A stretch of 64,000 bases of DNA from Sipunculus nudus (Eukaryota > Annelida > Sipuncula > Golfingiida > Sipunculidae), in contig CM049318.1 of the NCBI GenBank assembly GCA_026874595.1, positions 42,884,456 to 42,948,455 on the forward strand. The letters are read 5' to 3'. The position numbers were made by a program, and so were the translations under genes. Position 1 is the stretch's first letter. Each line of letters begins with the position of its first letter. Under the pieces are notes generated by a model. It did no database searches. It saw only the letters and a program-made list of their open reading frames with translations, and had not been told where the DNA came from. Of the stretch, positions 25,047 through 38,180 are shown piece by piece.

Positions 25047-25293
25047 CATATACTTAAATAAAAAAAATAGATTACAACACGAAGTTTGGATCTGCAACGA
25101 ATTGATATTTTATACCTATAGTTTTCTTGTAGAATACAAACCTTCCAGCAAATAATGTAATTTTCCATTTTCACTTGTCTAGTAGTAAAAAAGTTCGGAC
25201 CCCCCCCCCCTTTTTTCCCCAAAACAACCATTTTTAAAGGGTTTTAGACGAAATTTTGTGGCCTGGACCCCCCCTTTTCCGGACCTGATTACC
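25047..25293. mobile_element. Truncated DNA-transposon end, copy 2, inside the satellite
   Basis: Second copy of the segment at 24147, 900 bases later, with the same break point GGACCTGATTACC followed by GTGTGATTAG. The identical junction shows that the composite was duplicated as a block and not inserted twice. Confidence 0.7.
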
Positions 25294-25988
25294 GTGTGAT
25301 TAGTATACTAGCAGGAACATCAGACCGTGTAGTTAGTATACTAGCATGAACATCAGATCGCGTGATAAGTATTCTAGCATGATCAGACCGTGTAGTTAGT
25401 ATACTAGCATGAACCTCAGATCGCGTGATTAGTATACTAGCATGAACATAAGACCGTGTAGTTAGTATACTAGCATGAACATCAGACCGCGTGATTAGTA
25501 TAAATAGCATGAACATGAGACCGTGTAGTTAGTATACATAGCATGAACATCAGACCGCGTGATTAGTATACTAGCATGAACATCAGACCGCGTGATTAGT
25601 ATACTAGCATGAACATGAGTCCGTGTTGTTAGTATACTAGCATGAACATCAGATCGCGTGATTAGTATACTAGCATGAACATCAGACCGTGAAGTTAGTA
25701 TACTAGCATGAACATCAGATCGCGTGATTAGTATACTTGCATGAACATCAGACCGCGTGATTAGTATACTAGCATGAACAAGAGACCGTGTAGTGAGTAT
25801 ACTAGCATGAACATCAGACCGTGTGATTAGTATACATAGCATGGACATGAGACCGTGTAGTTAGTATACTAGCATGAACATGAGACCGGGTAGTTAGTAT
25901 ACATAGCATGAATATGAGACCGCGTGATCAGTATACTATCATGAACATAAGATGAACTTAAGACCGCCTAATTAATATACATATACTT

Positions 25989-26198
25989 ATATATTCCATT
26001 TTCACTTGTCTAGTAGTAAAAAAGTTCGGACCCCCCCCCCCCCCCTTTTTTTCCCCCAAAACAACCATTTTTAAAGGGTTTTAGACGAAATTTTGTGGCC
26101 TGGACCCCCCCTTTTCCGGACCTGATTACCTTTTTTATGATTTTCAATAGTCCTCATGGGTTGGACCCCCCTTTTCCTGAATCCTGGATCCGCCACTG
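25989..26198. mobile_element. DNA-transposon end with terminal motif, copy 3
   Basis: Shares the stretch from TTCCATTTTCACTTGTC to GGACCTGATTACC with copies 1 and 2 but runs on to TCCTGGATCCGCCACTG at 26182-26198. Read on the other strand this is CAGTGGCGGATCCAGGA, a terminus typical of many invertebrate cut-and-paste DNA transposons and MITEs. No transposase is present. The superfamily is uncertain. Confidence 0.6.
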
Positions 26199-27263
26199 TA
26201 TTATATATGAGTTAAACATATATGGTTACTTTATTCTTTAGTGCTATTTCCATTAGACTTCTGGAGATTTATTGCGAGGTACATGGGTGTTAATTTAAAA
26301 GGTCTTACACCAAAATGATCTAATGTTATATACCATATGATTCTAAAAGCGTTGGTTTTATTACTGGCGCCATAGAGTCTGCATGCATATCAACGAAGAT
26401 ATATTTCTCAAGTAGCACTATCCACAAAATGTCTATAAATCCTGCACCCGCCCTTTGCTGATCTAATCCATTAATAAGTTTCTTCTTGTTTCAAAAGAAA
26501 GCGATTTCCATCGACAAATATGACGTTTCTCTGATTGCTTGGCTTAATGGGCGTCATTTACTTGATGACTTGTGCACGGTTGATATTTAAATCATTCTGA
26601 ATACCGTTCAGAAGAAACGCACAGTAAGTAAACCGGAAATGTGTGCGGGTTAGTTGTCTTCCTCCCCGCTAGAAGATCCGACCGGAACCACCCATGGGTC
26701 AGTAGGCACGTACTGGTTGACACGTTCAATACAAGCAAACTACTTTAGAATAACTTGTGGTGCAGTTTCGGATATAGGATTAGTGACTCGTGTAAATTAA
26801 GGCCAAGAATCTTATTAACTTCCCATGGCCCCGGTAAAACACAATTAAAACAAGGTTTTAACTCACCCGGTTATAAAAAAAAACCCCTTCCCAACGAACA
26901 TGGAGGGGGTCAATCACTGACAGTTTACAATTGATATCTATGTTTATTGCATGTTTACATATATACATTAATATAGATACATGGCACTTCTGTATTTGCA
27001 TTTTATATATAGTTTATTACATATACATGGGTTTTACATAGTTACAAACACATTCGATCGATTTTTTTTTTCAATATAGAGACGCATATTAGCATATATA
27101 TTGCCCAGGGTTTTAGGCTTAACACAAAAAATATATGTCTGCATGTATATGCGTGAAAGAGGAAATGATTCCGATCCTATAAAGGTCCGAAATTGGTTTA
27201 AACATATTTAGTTAAACAGTATTAGTAGTAGACTCTTCGGCTCTTCATTTCATGTAAATGCTC

Positions 27264-27267
<4 letters not shown>
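26199..27267. other. Intergenic, nothing recognised
   Basis: AT-rich unique-looking sequence with no frame or motif I can support. A slightly GC-richer patch lies at about 26630-26730. Confidence 0.6.

Positions 27268-27310
<43 letters not shown>
27268..27310. repeat. (TA)n microsatellite
   Basis: About 21 TA dinucleotides, followed by imperfect TATATG/TATACA repeats to about 27328. Confidence 0.97.
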
Positions 27311-27324
<14 letters not shown>

Positions 27325-27392
27325 TATAAATTGATTATACTGATTGCTTTTTTGTATTATCGACCAGACAAGGCTATGCACATGCAAAGAAG

Positions 27393-29083
27393 TCATAATA
27401 TCCGGGGGGAAAATATTCTAATCCTATCAGAGAAAAAATAAAGACGGGACACAAATATGCAAACAACATGAAAACTGAATGTTAGAAAAAAAAATTTCAG
27501 AGAAAAAACAAAGACTGGCCACAAATTAGCAAACAACATTAAAACTGAATGCCAGAAAATTATTATTATCCTATCAGAGAAAAAAAGACGGGACACAAAT
27601 AAGCGAGCAGCATTTAAACTGAAGGCCAGAAAAAAATTCAAATCCTATCAGTGAAAACACAAAGACGGGACACAAATTAACGAACAGCATTCTATGCTAA
27701 ATGCCAGAAAAAATATTCTAATCATATCAGAAAAAAGACGGGCCACAAATTAGCGAACAGCTTTAAAACTGAATGCCAGAAAAACATATTCTAATCCTAT
27801 CAGAGAAAAAACAAAGACGGGACACAAATTATCGAACAGCATAAAACTGAATGCCATTCAAACATATTCTAGTCTTGCCAGAGAAAAAAACAAAGACGGG
27901 ACACAAACTAGCGAAAGCCTTAAAACTGAATGCCAGAAAATTATTATAATCCTATCAGAGAAAAAAAACAAAGACGGGACACAAACTAGCAAAAGCATTA
28001 AAACTGAATGCCAGAAAACATATTCTAATCATATCAGAGAAAAACAAAGACGGGACACAAATTATCGAACAGCATAAAACTGAATGCCAGAAAATTATTA
28101 TAATCCTATCAGAGAAAAAAAAGACGGGACACAAATAAGCGAGCAGCATTTAAACTGAATGCCAGAAAAAAAATTCAAATCTTATCAGTGAAAACACAAA
28201 GACGGGACACAAATTAGCGAACAGCATTTAATACAAAATGCCAGAAAAAAATATTCTAATCATATCAGAGAAAAAGACGGGCCACAAATTAGCGAACAGC
28301 TTTAAAACTGAATGCCAGAAAAACATATTCTAATCCTATCAGAGAAAAAACAAAGACGGGACACAAATTATCGAACAGCATAAAACTGAATGCCATTCAA
28401 ACATATTCTAGTCTTGCCAGAGAAAAAAACAAAGACGGGACACAAACTAGCGAAAGCCTTAAAACTGAATGCCAGAAAATTATTATAATCCTATCAGAGA
28501 AAAAAAACAAAGACGGGACACAAACTAGCAAAAGCATTAAAACTGAATGCCAGAAAACATATTCTAATCATATCAGAGAAAAACAAAGACGGGACACAAA
28601 TTATCGAACAGCATAAAACTGAATGCCAGAAAATTATTATAATCCTATCAGAGAAAAAAAAGACGGGACACAAATAAGCGAGCAGCATTTAAACTGAATG
28701 CCAGAAAAAAATTCAAATCTTATCAGTGAAAACACAAAGACGGGACACAAATTAGCGAACAGCATTTAATACAAAATGCCAGAAAAAAATATTCTAATCA
28801 TATCAGAAAAAAGACGGGCCACAAATTAGCGAACAGCTTTAAAACTGAATGCCAGAAAAACATATTCTAATCCTATCAGAGAAAAAACAAAGAGGGGACA
28901 CAAATTATCGAACAGCATAAAACTGAATGCCAGACAAACATATTCTAATCATATCAGAGAAAAACAAAGACGGGACACAAATTAGCGAACAGCATTTAAG
29001 CTAAATCCCAGAAAAACATATTTTTATCACATCAGAAAAAAAAAAACGAGAAACAATTTAGCGAACAGCATTAAAATTGAATA
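27393..29083. repeat. Tandem array of about 77-bp units
   Basis: Roughly 22 units, each with AGACGGGACACAAATTA, GCGAACAGCAT, AAACTGAATGCCAGAAAA and CTAATCCTATCAGAG. Unit length varies with A-run length. A block of seven units (539 bp) is duplicated nearly exactly: markers at 27852 and 28391, and identical stretches at 27955 and 28494. Minus-strand frames rich in F, S and V are by-products and are interrupted repeatedly. Confidence 0.93.
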
Positions 29084-29792
29084 CGAGTGTCAACATCCTT
29101 CTTATTTTTAATTTCAGCCCGATGTCCAAGTCGGACTGAATTTCAAAAAAAGACATGAGTAAACAAAACAATAAAGTATATTGAATGAAAACTTACACTT
29201 CCCTGGAGAGGCGACCCACATATACGGATCAATGATCTCTAGAGTCCATAAAATCACCAAAAAATCACTGAGTCATGTATCCTGAATGTACACTAAACAC
29301 GATAGATCCATTGGCAACCCGGCTGCTAATCACATGATCGACGCGAACATGATATTGGAATGCGCTTCTGTTCAGGCCGCTGATTACTGTGTATACACAG
29401 GCAATATAATTAGCGCCTCACTCCGCTGAACAGTCTTGGTTGACACAGTTCTCCGCTGAAATACGCGCTTGCCATACAAGGCGAAATCTTTAATCACTGA
29501 TAGATAGGCTCACAGCCTTCTCTGTAAGAACACTTAGATAATGTCTGTCTCGGCAATATAATTCTGGATGTATCCAGCATTATGTACCTAAATATGCTAC
29601 TGTGCACGACAATATTCAGTACCACACAGGATAAGCGTATAAATTTTCCCGGTCTGTAACTGGACTTCACCATTCTCAATTTCGTCAGAGATATCTCCGT
29701 GGCAACCCCCACACACGGACGTTATACATACAGAAACATCGTCTCTCAGGTGATCGGCTGGACCGATGACAAACAGTCAGACTACACCCTGG

Positions 29793-29793
<1 letters not shown>
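29084..29793. other. Unique-looking sequence, no supported gene
   Basis: More GC-balanced than its surroundings. A minus-strand reading frame at 29494-29712 (72 codons) has no recognisable domain. On the minus strand a donor-like AGTGTAAGTTTTC occurs near 29190. This could be a remnant of an exon or promoter, but nothing decides it. Confidence 0.4.

Positions 29794-29842
<49 letters not shown>
29794..29842. repeat. (TA)n microsatellite
   Basis: About 24 TA dinucleotides without interruption. Confidence 0.97.
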
Positions 29843-29846
<4 letters not shown>

Positions 29847-29962
29847 AAACATACATAGCGTAATATTACTCCTGACACTTCTATACTTTAGTCCACAAGG
29901 TGGTGGTGTTTGTGGAATTCCACTGTATATACAGTGACACATCAGACTGGTCTTAGCTGGCA

Positions 29963-30217
29963 TGACTTTCTACTTATCATGCCCATTATCTGACAGACTT
30001 CAGGAGACTTTGTATTTATCATGCGCATTATCTTACGGACTTCAGGACACGTTCAAATTATCATGCGCAATATCTTATGGACTTCAGGACACTTTCTACT
30101 TATCATGCTCATTATCTGACGGACTTTAGGACACTTGCTACTCATCATGCTCATTATCTGACGGACTTTAGGACACTTGCTACTCATCATGCTCATCATC
30201 TGACGGACTTCAGGACA
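29963..30217. repeat. 42-bp tandem repeat, about six units
   Basis: Units of the form TTATCTGACGGACTT, AGGACACTTGCTACT, CATCATGCTCA, six copies with rising identity toward 30217. Since 42 is a multiple of three, a minus-strand frame repeats IMSMMSSKCPKVRQ three times. That is expected from the period and is not evidence of a gene. Confidence 0.9.
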
Positions 30218-30839
30218 CGAAAACAGGAGTAGCTGATTATAGTATTCTATAAACTTAATTTTCAGACATTTTTTTTTATAAAAGCAGAGATACAACATGG
30301 GGTCGATGATCATGACAGCTGACATCCTCGCAGGCTTCTACTGTACAACAAAAACGTATATTGAAGTGTTCTGCCTTGCTTAGGTTATCAGTGATAATGG
30401 TTCCCTCGATTTTCCGAGATCTGTTTGCAGCTGTACTGCGATTAAAAACCTCATGTTGCCAATCAAGCTACCTTCCTTATTTACCAAGGACCTAAAATAT
30501 GGAATTCATAACCAGAAATATACACTTTAGACAGGTTAAAAACTGTCCTTAACAATATTCTCTGTTCTGGTGACAACATTATTATTCAATTCTCTACGTC
30601 TTTTTTACTGGTGTTCATGTTGCCCCTTTACAACCTAAATATTACATAAATCCGTGACAGCTAAAACGTAAATTCACTTATTCTTTGGACGCATCTCTAT
30701 AATTATTCTTTGCACAGTGTGCTTAATTATTTTTGAATTCGTTTACTTGCTCATGAATCCGCTCGGAGATCCGCTCTTCAGATCTGTTTATTCGGATGGC
30801 TGCTTTGTCACTGGTACAGTGCTGTCCCCATCTCGGGGC

Positions 30840-30840
<1 letters not shown>
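30218..30840. other. Intergenic, nothing recognised
   Basis: No supported gene. A short plus frame at 30717-30950 runs through the downstream trinucleotide repeat and is dismissed. Confidence 0.5.

Positions 30841-30883
<43 letters not shown>
30841..30883. repeat. (AAT)n microsatellite
   Basis: Fourteen or so uninterrupted TAA/AAT triplets. Confidence 0.97.
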
Positions 30884-31599
30884 CAAACATTATTTTACAA
30901 GCGCTGAGGATATTCCTTTAACAACAGTCTATCCTCCCAGTGACAAGTAGCCATAATCCTCAACAGATGGCACCAACGTCCGGATGCCTGCCATCAACCC
31001 GCTTTTCTGTATTGATGAGCTATAATTCTTACGTACCAATCCAGTTCATGTATACAGTATTTTGTCTGTGGCGCAAGTAATAATATTAGGTCAAGCAAAC
31101 GTATTTCAAATCTCATTATACTATCATATATCATAATTGATTATGAAAAAAAAAATAAATTGGGAATTTACATAAAATGAGCCCAATTCCTAAGGAAAAA
31201 AAATTTCTATATATTTTCCCCCTAAAAACATGAGGTTGTGTGATTTGTTCAAAAACTATTGGCACATCTATGAGCACTGTCAACTCGGCAGTGACGTCAC
31301 ACACTGGGATATTCCCTGTGACTAAGAATTCTAGATCTCAGTAAAAGCTCAGTATTTTTGCCACTGTCAGTCAAAATTTTCAGGAGAGAATAAAAACAAC
31401 ATGCATTACTAGATCTTAGTTGTTGATAAAATTTAGTCCATGATGTCACATGTGTACTAGCCAATTAATTCAGGGCAATGTCTGGGATTTGGATGAAGAT
31501 CTCCATTCACACAACAAACGCACGTGGATTAGGTTTACTTAACCTTAAGGTGTGTACCGTGTACTGTATTCTAGATTAGAATAAAAAAAAACTTGACAT
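30884..31599. other. Intergenic, nothing recognised
   Basis: AT-rich sequence with A runs and no supported feature. Confidence 0.5.
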
Positions 31600-31880
31600 A
31601 TGTTATGACTTCTAATAATTTGAAGCATCTGACATACAAGTTCACATTCATTTTGTCGATACTTTGAAGCAACTGAGATAGAGGTTGTAGGAACAATGTC
31701 ATGTTTTTCATATATATTGAAGCAACTCAGATGTACAGGTTCCAGGACCACATTAATTTTGTCCCTACCTTGAAGTAACAGAGATACAGGTTCCAGGAAC
31801 AATGTCATTTTTTCATATATTGAAGAAACTGAGATGTACAGGTTCCAGAGCATCAGTAATTATGTCCATACTTTGAATCA
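31600..31880. repeat. Degenerate tandem repeat of about 52 bp, five units
   Basis: Recurring TTGAAGCAACTGAGAT, ACAGGTTCCAGGA and a tail that alternates between ACAATGTCATTTTTTCATATA and a form with TTTTGTCC. The alternation gives a dimer of about 105 bp. Confidence 0.8.
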
Positions 31881-34800
31881 AATGAGATTAAGGTACATTA
31901 TCATAGTTTTTTAGTTCAGTTAACTAATCGTGGCATAAGGGAAACGCACCATAATGTCGGGGGAGGGGTGGTGGTGGAAAGACGACCCTCTCCCATGGTG
32001 TAGAAAGTGTTTTTAAGAATATGAAGATTTTTTATCAACTTTTGTTAGCCTACAAATTGCTTATAAACCATTAAATAGGTTAATAAAAATTAGGAAAATA
32101 TTTGAAATACATCGGTATATATTTTAATTATATTCTCTTTCCTTGCTGCTTTAAATGAAACGGTTTTTAAAATAATAATGTGTTTGTAATTTGTTGAAGT
32201 AACACGCTGACGTTGGTTTAATCTGTTCCGTTCGTTTTCTGTGACTTTCTGTAACTTTCAGTTTGTTTCAATAACATTCAGCTTCTTTCATTAATTTCTC
32301 ACTTTCAACCTTTTTTCTTGAACTTTTTTCTGCTTTGTTTGAAACTATGATTAATTTTTGGCTAGAGATGTAACACAGTAAGTCTCCCCAGCGAAGACCT
32401 TAATCTGAAAAAAAGTAAATTATGATTATGAGATTACAATAATTTATAAACTGTCAAAAATATTGAAATTATAGAATATGTGACTTTAGCTTTCTTAACT
32501 TTATGTCACCTTGTTTCTCTCTGCTTTGCTAAATTTAAATGCAATACTGAAACTTTGAATTTTAAGAAGAATCCAGAAAATGTTTGCTGTGACGTACTTC
32601 CTGAAGGAGTATAAATATTAACGAAAAGCAATGCTACAGTTTCCCATCATTAAATCCAATAACCATTAGAAATATATTATGACTTTAGACATAATTCCAA
32701 GCTCTTATCTGTGTATTTATCGCACTGGTCAATCGTCAAGCCGTAACTCCAACAAAACCCAAAGAAAATTATGGCAAGCATAGTATCTTATATCCATAAC
32801 TTATATATTTAATTATTGACGTGGGAAACTAACCTGAAAACAAAACAAGCGAAATAAGAACATCTGTAACTATAAATTAAAGACATTCGTAATACCAATG
32901 TACGAGCAGCTGAAGAATATGCCTTGTTAAGGGCCTCCGCTATGACTCCTAATTGTGTACCTTAAGGTGACGCGTCTTTAAACGCCCGCTGCTGAACATA
33001 TAAAGTTTTAAATTCCTTTCGCCACATCTAGCTCAGATTTGTTCTATAAAGAACACTGTGACCTTGAAAAGTAGGTCAATGTGACCCATCTTTAAACGTT
33101 ATCATGATTTGGTTTGTATATGTCTGCTCTTAAGAAATCAAAATCTAAATTTCATTCTTTTTTTAGATATCCTCCTCGTAAGAGAAAAATTAAACATTAT
33201 ATAATTATATATATATATCATATATACTAACATGATACAATTCCGACCAACATTCTCATACAAGAATTACTGTTCATCAAGATATATATCCACCATGTGA
33301 TATGTTCAACAGATTTTTTATATAAACAGCTCGATCACCTCGAAAGTAGATCAAAGATACGTATCTTTAAACTTGACCAAGTTTTCCTTGATTACAACTG
33401 CCCTGGTTTAAATCTTCCTTATTTACCTCACTCTCCAGCAGTTGACCTATCCCCAACAGCCCAAATGCTCCGCCCTTTTAACCTAATTATTATAATGAGC
33501 CCCCAAAACGCTCCTTCACAGAAGGTCTTCCATGCCCATGGTTGCGAGAGGTGTTTACAAGACAAAAAGTCGATGCCGTATGACGTCGCATTGTCTGACG
33601 TCATCAGCTGGAATCGCTGTTCTCTAATGATGAATATATCGCAGGCATTGTGAATTAGCTCTCTTGCCATACTTTTTATTATTTGTATCATACGAATTAC
33701 GTGCCAGGTATGACATTATTATTCACGCGGTAGTCGGGGGAATAGCTCCTGCAACCTATTGCCTAAAACGTTTTATACTGTCTCCTTTATATAAAACGGA
33801 TATCCCGGAAAACATGCCGACATGGGTACTGGTACAGACTACACGTGTTCTTTTTTGGCGGAGCTCTGCCAAATTATGCAAATTTTGTGCTTGTCAGATG
33901 ATTGACGGTTTACAATGCCAAAGCTGACCTGATTGGTTGTCGTGAGTCAAATGATTGTGATTAATCATTGAATGAATGTAGGAGCATATGCAGCAAATTC
34001 GTTCTGAGAATTTTTTTTTTTTTTTTTTTGTAAAAATGTGACAACCCATGCATTTTTGTTCTTCACCTTCCCATGAACCCAGAAAAATATGGTGCCAATT
34101 ATTTTAATCAGTTTTAATTTTTTTTTTCCTTTCGACCTATGGATTCAGGAAATACATGAAGCTAGTAAGAATCATTTTTAGAGTTTTGTGACGTTTGTTT
34201 GAATTCAATGGACGAAACCGTTCAAATTACAGGCTATACAGATGATGACCTTGAGTTCATTCATAAACAAATGCAACTTCTCCATAGTTATCAAACGTTG
34301 TAAATAAAATAATGGTTCATGTGACTGGTTAAAATACTTAAATTTGATATTTGCTAAACGCAGATACAGATAAAAATTTAATTATCCTCAAGTAAAATTT
34401 AACAAATTATTATTCATGTGTTTGATTTGAGAGATCATTAAGCAGTAAACTGGACGAACAATAAGACGAACTGAGTTCAGATTGAGACTTAGTGAGAAAA
34501 AATGGATATGATGCTGGCAAAATATTAAAGAAATTTCTATCACAATAAGCCTTGTCAGAAAAGTTAAATGTAATTAAAGAAATTTGTATGTGCTCCTCAA
34601 CCTTATGGACTTCCTCCATTTCTATCCTCACACTATAATGTCAGCAAAGGTTTTGTTGTTTTTATTGCCGTTATTAATATTACAATAATAATTACAGGGG
34701 AAAGTATGGCTTAATCCAGAATAAAATGCAAGACATTTCATTATTTTTAAGGCATATGTTTTACTACATAAGGCACAAGTCATTTTGTTAAAGTGTGCGC

Positions 34801-35399
34801 CAATTCATAGTCTATTTGGATCACGGTGTCAGGTAAATAAGTGTTAATTAATTGGATAAGCAGGCCTCTGACGACAGTTTTGCATACATTTATCTGGTAT
34901 AAAAAATAAAATACAAAAAAAAATTTGCTCCAGCTAATCCAGCTTCTGCATCTGACATGCATTGGATTTAATGATTCTAGCTAAAAAAGCATATCCAGTG
35001 ACAGCCATCCCATATTTCATAAGATATCATAAAAATATCAAAATAGTTTATCTTCACTCTAATCTGAATCTTATTGTTAAACTAGCATTCTATGGATAGT
35101 GTTACCCGGCTGCTACTCAAACTCTATATAAAAAGAATGCCTTCACTGTAAAAAATCCAGATACATGCGTGTATTGTTTTGAAATGGGTGCGTATTTAAT
35201 CAAATTTGTCTATCTTTTAAGCAAAACTTGATTACACTTAAAAGAGTGGTGGAAACTTTTATCGTAATATCAACGCGTTCGATGGAACGGCTTTTTCTAC
35301 ACAGAGCGTTATTATCTGACGGATATTTTTTAACACAAGGCGTTAATAAATCTTTCTTAAAAAAAATAGTTTACGCTATTGCCGCTAGACGTCCATACC
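31881..35399. other. Long AT-rich intergenic stretch
   Basis: No supported gene. Overlapping short frames on both strands at 33297-33927 lie in a patch that is less AT-rich and contains a CRE-like palindrome TGACGTCA at 33596-33603, with TGACGTCG just before it. That patch may be an old element or a regulatory island. Poly-T runs occur near 34010 and 34120. Confidence 0.45.
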
Positions 35400-35504
35400 T
35401 ACAGTCGTCACGTGTCATTGTCACATGATACAAGCCGCGCGCAGCACAAAGCAGACGAGAGAAAGAACGCGTGTTGTCTACATGTGCTGCAGAAGCCGTT
35501 TTAC
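35400..35504 (+). promoter_or_regulatory. CpG-rich promoter or first-exon candidate
   Basis: A local CpG-rich patch in AT-rich DNA with GTCACGTGTC (an E-box) and GCCGCGCGCAG, ending TTTTAC followed by a strong donor-like GTAAGTACC at 35505. This looks like a transcription start with a non-coding first exon, on composition and donor match only. Confidence 0.25.
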
Positions 35505-38180
35505 GTAAGTACCAAGTATTCTGGTGAGTATTGAATGAAATATGAATTGTTCTTGAACAATGCCAATGTTGGTAGCAGGTCATTATTGCCATTTGCGATT
35601 CAAGCAAGTTTACTCCCGTGCCTTATATTATATACAAGTTGTGCGGGCCGAACATATCTCCCGCTGGACTTTGCCGATCTTGATTTGTAGAAACATATTA
35701 TCTCAAATTTCCCATTGGCATTTTTCTTAGATGGCTTCAATGAATAAAGATTCAGAATGATTGGTTTCTCAAACTCACCAGTTCAGAATGGGGAACTGAA
35801 GATGGCGGCATCAGCGTCATTTCCGGTCAGGGACCCCCCCCCCCCCACCACACACACAAACACATGCACACACACCCACCACTCCCCTACATGGAAAAAA
35901 AAGGTATTGAAAACTCATCAGACAAAGCCCCACTTCTGAAAGGGAGGACAAAAACCCAAGTCACTCTATGTAAACACACAAACATGGTCTTCTGTATCAG
36001 TTTTACAACGTCTAACTCTATATACAACTATTACAACGTTTACTTGCTCTTAAAGTTTAATAATAATATTCATTTTAGGCTGTCGTTTAAGACCAGAAGA
36101 GTTACTTTGGAAAAAAAAACAATTTGATCACTGGTTCACCCTGTAATATCATTTGACAATTTTCATAATAAAAAAAATAAAAATATTATGTTTCCAGTAT
36201 ATGTTGATTCTAGCCAGGTTTATATATATATTATTTTATAGTAAACTCTGAAATGAAGTCAGTCTTTTATTCTAATTATAAATTTATTTCATTTCTAATA
36301 TTTAAATAATTATGATTATTCTCTGAATATCAGGGGGGAGGGAAGGTAGGATTACATTGACCATACTCCCTTGCTGAAAAGTGTGTGTTTGGGGGGGGGG
36401 GGTCAGTATCTACCACTCTTACATATTAATGCTTCTGAAAAGAAACCAGAAAAAAATAATAAAAACATAGTAATTATTTAAAACACATGCCTAATATAAA
36501 TAAGTGTATAACATCTGTGTTAGTACTTTCCAAAAGAGAAACAATCTCAATATTAGTACAGCATTGCTACTTCATGCAGCAGGTACCAATGGCTCTTTTT
36601 ATTACATCAGGAACTGGCTCTTATAAATAAGAACATGCAGAGACATTTAGACGACCTGATGGACCTGGTAGATGCAGATTAGGCAAGGCCAGATCCTGGG
36701 ACAGGTTGTAGAAAAAAATGATCAAGGCAGCATCCTATAGCCCCAACAACAACATGGCACATAAAGAAGAATTGGATACCACCTGGGTGACCGCAATTAG
36801 AAGGAATATTAAGTAAGTTTTAATTTTTATTCTTTTTTTATACTTTTTAGGGATTAAATTATACTTTTTTATCCTTTTTTATAATCATCATCTTCAGGTG
36901 GTCATTATAGGCCAATTACCTGAACTAGCTGAGTGCAGCGACATGCTCTGTCATTATTTCATCATATTGTCCATTTAATTAGCGATAATATTTCTTTAAT
37001 TAAATTTTACAGGTAAATCTAAGTTAATTATTAGCTCAGCATACTGTAGGTCACCTAAGATATAGTGATCAGCCTTTGTCCATTGTATGATGTTTTCTGT
37101 TAACAGGGAACAAATCCAAAATATTAGACCTGCTAATTATTACGTAACATCTAGGTAGGTCTTTGGTATATCACATGCGAAATTAAGTCATTGTAACCTA
37201 TAATCTGCAAGTTATGTGCTTCTGTGTGTTTTCAGTACTTAAATAAGGCTTTAAAAACATCAATTTTGCATTCATCTCAAAATGAATGCATGGTTGTGAA
37301 TTATCTGCACATATATCCATATCACGATTCAAATATTAGGACTAATCAGCCCCGCCAGTTCTTTAGAACTGTTGCTGACACAATCGCAAATTAGTAACAT
37401 TTTGTGCTGTTGCTGTATAAAATTCATACATCAGATATGTCACTTTTGATTGTATTGAATTTTCTGATATTTTTAATATGAGCATCATAAATAGCCCTTT
37501 CAGTTGTGCAAAATTGGTGTGACCACGATCACTATTTACATTCTCTTTATTTTTATGCATTTTTAATGATATGTTTTCAAACCTAGAAATCAGGCTTGAA
37601 ATGTTACAATATCGATCCAGCTTGGAAACAAGTTTTTCCTTGTGAAGCACAGATAGAAAGAATATGCATCCTTAGGCATGTGCATCATTCCTCTTACCTG
37701 CTGTGGACACATTTGCGAAAATTCTAAAAAAGCAGCAATCTAAGTAACTGTTGATAAATTTCAATATTTTGGTACACTGGTACCTGAAATATGTAGATAA
37801 TTTCATATTTAATCTGTCTTCAAGCATATTGTTATACTAAGGCTCATTCATTTTTTAGATGAGATCATTCAGTGTCCGAGGCTATGTAAAAATTTGGGTA
37901 AAATTTGGTATGACTTCAAAAAGCAGGAATATGAAGTGGTGTTGTCTTTGTTCTGTTTGGCAGATTCCTGAAGCTAGGATGCAAAAGCAGGTTGAAGTTA
38001 CACTTCTGAAAATCTACATAAATTGAAGCAACACACGATTGGCCAAGTACACCAAACACGCTAGATGCAGGAAATTCAAGATTACTACCAGTAATAAGTG
38101 TGTCCTTTATTATATCATTGAGGTTGGTATTTACTATCCAGGTAGAAAACACATGATCCTAATTTATCAATGTAATTGTA
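35505..38180. other. AT-rich stretch with one exon-like patch
   Basis: Mostly low-complexity AT-rich sequence with C runs (35829), CA-rich sequence (35840-35880) and G runs (36390). An exon-like segment at 36611-36812 is preceded by TTACATCAG and followed by GTAAGTTTT, but its frames are broken. The minus frame at 37363-37650 has no recognisable content. Confidence 0.4.

Larger units (their letters stand above)
23699..25988. repeat. 33-bp degenerate satellite, right block, with a 900-bp higher-order repeat
   Basis: The same 33-34 bp satellite as at 8451-11201 resumes directly after the LTR. It is interrupted at 24147-24393 and 25047-25293 by a non-satellite segment, so satellite plus segment repeats with a period of 900 bases (compare 24119, 25019 and 25951). 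The truncated unit also seen in the left block recurs at 24478 and 25378. Short minus-strand frames here are repeat by-products. Confidence 0.93.

Noticed and set aside
27393-28688. Hydrophobic minus frames that look like membrane proteins
   Set aside because: They are readings of the 77-bp array's A-rich units and are interrupted at each change of A-run length.
30053-30325. 90-codon minus frame with repeated IMSMMSSKCPKVRQ
   Set aside because: The 42-bp tandem unit is a multiple of three, which explains the repeated peptide. No start context or family supports a gene.
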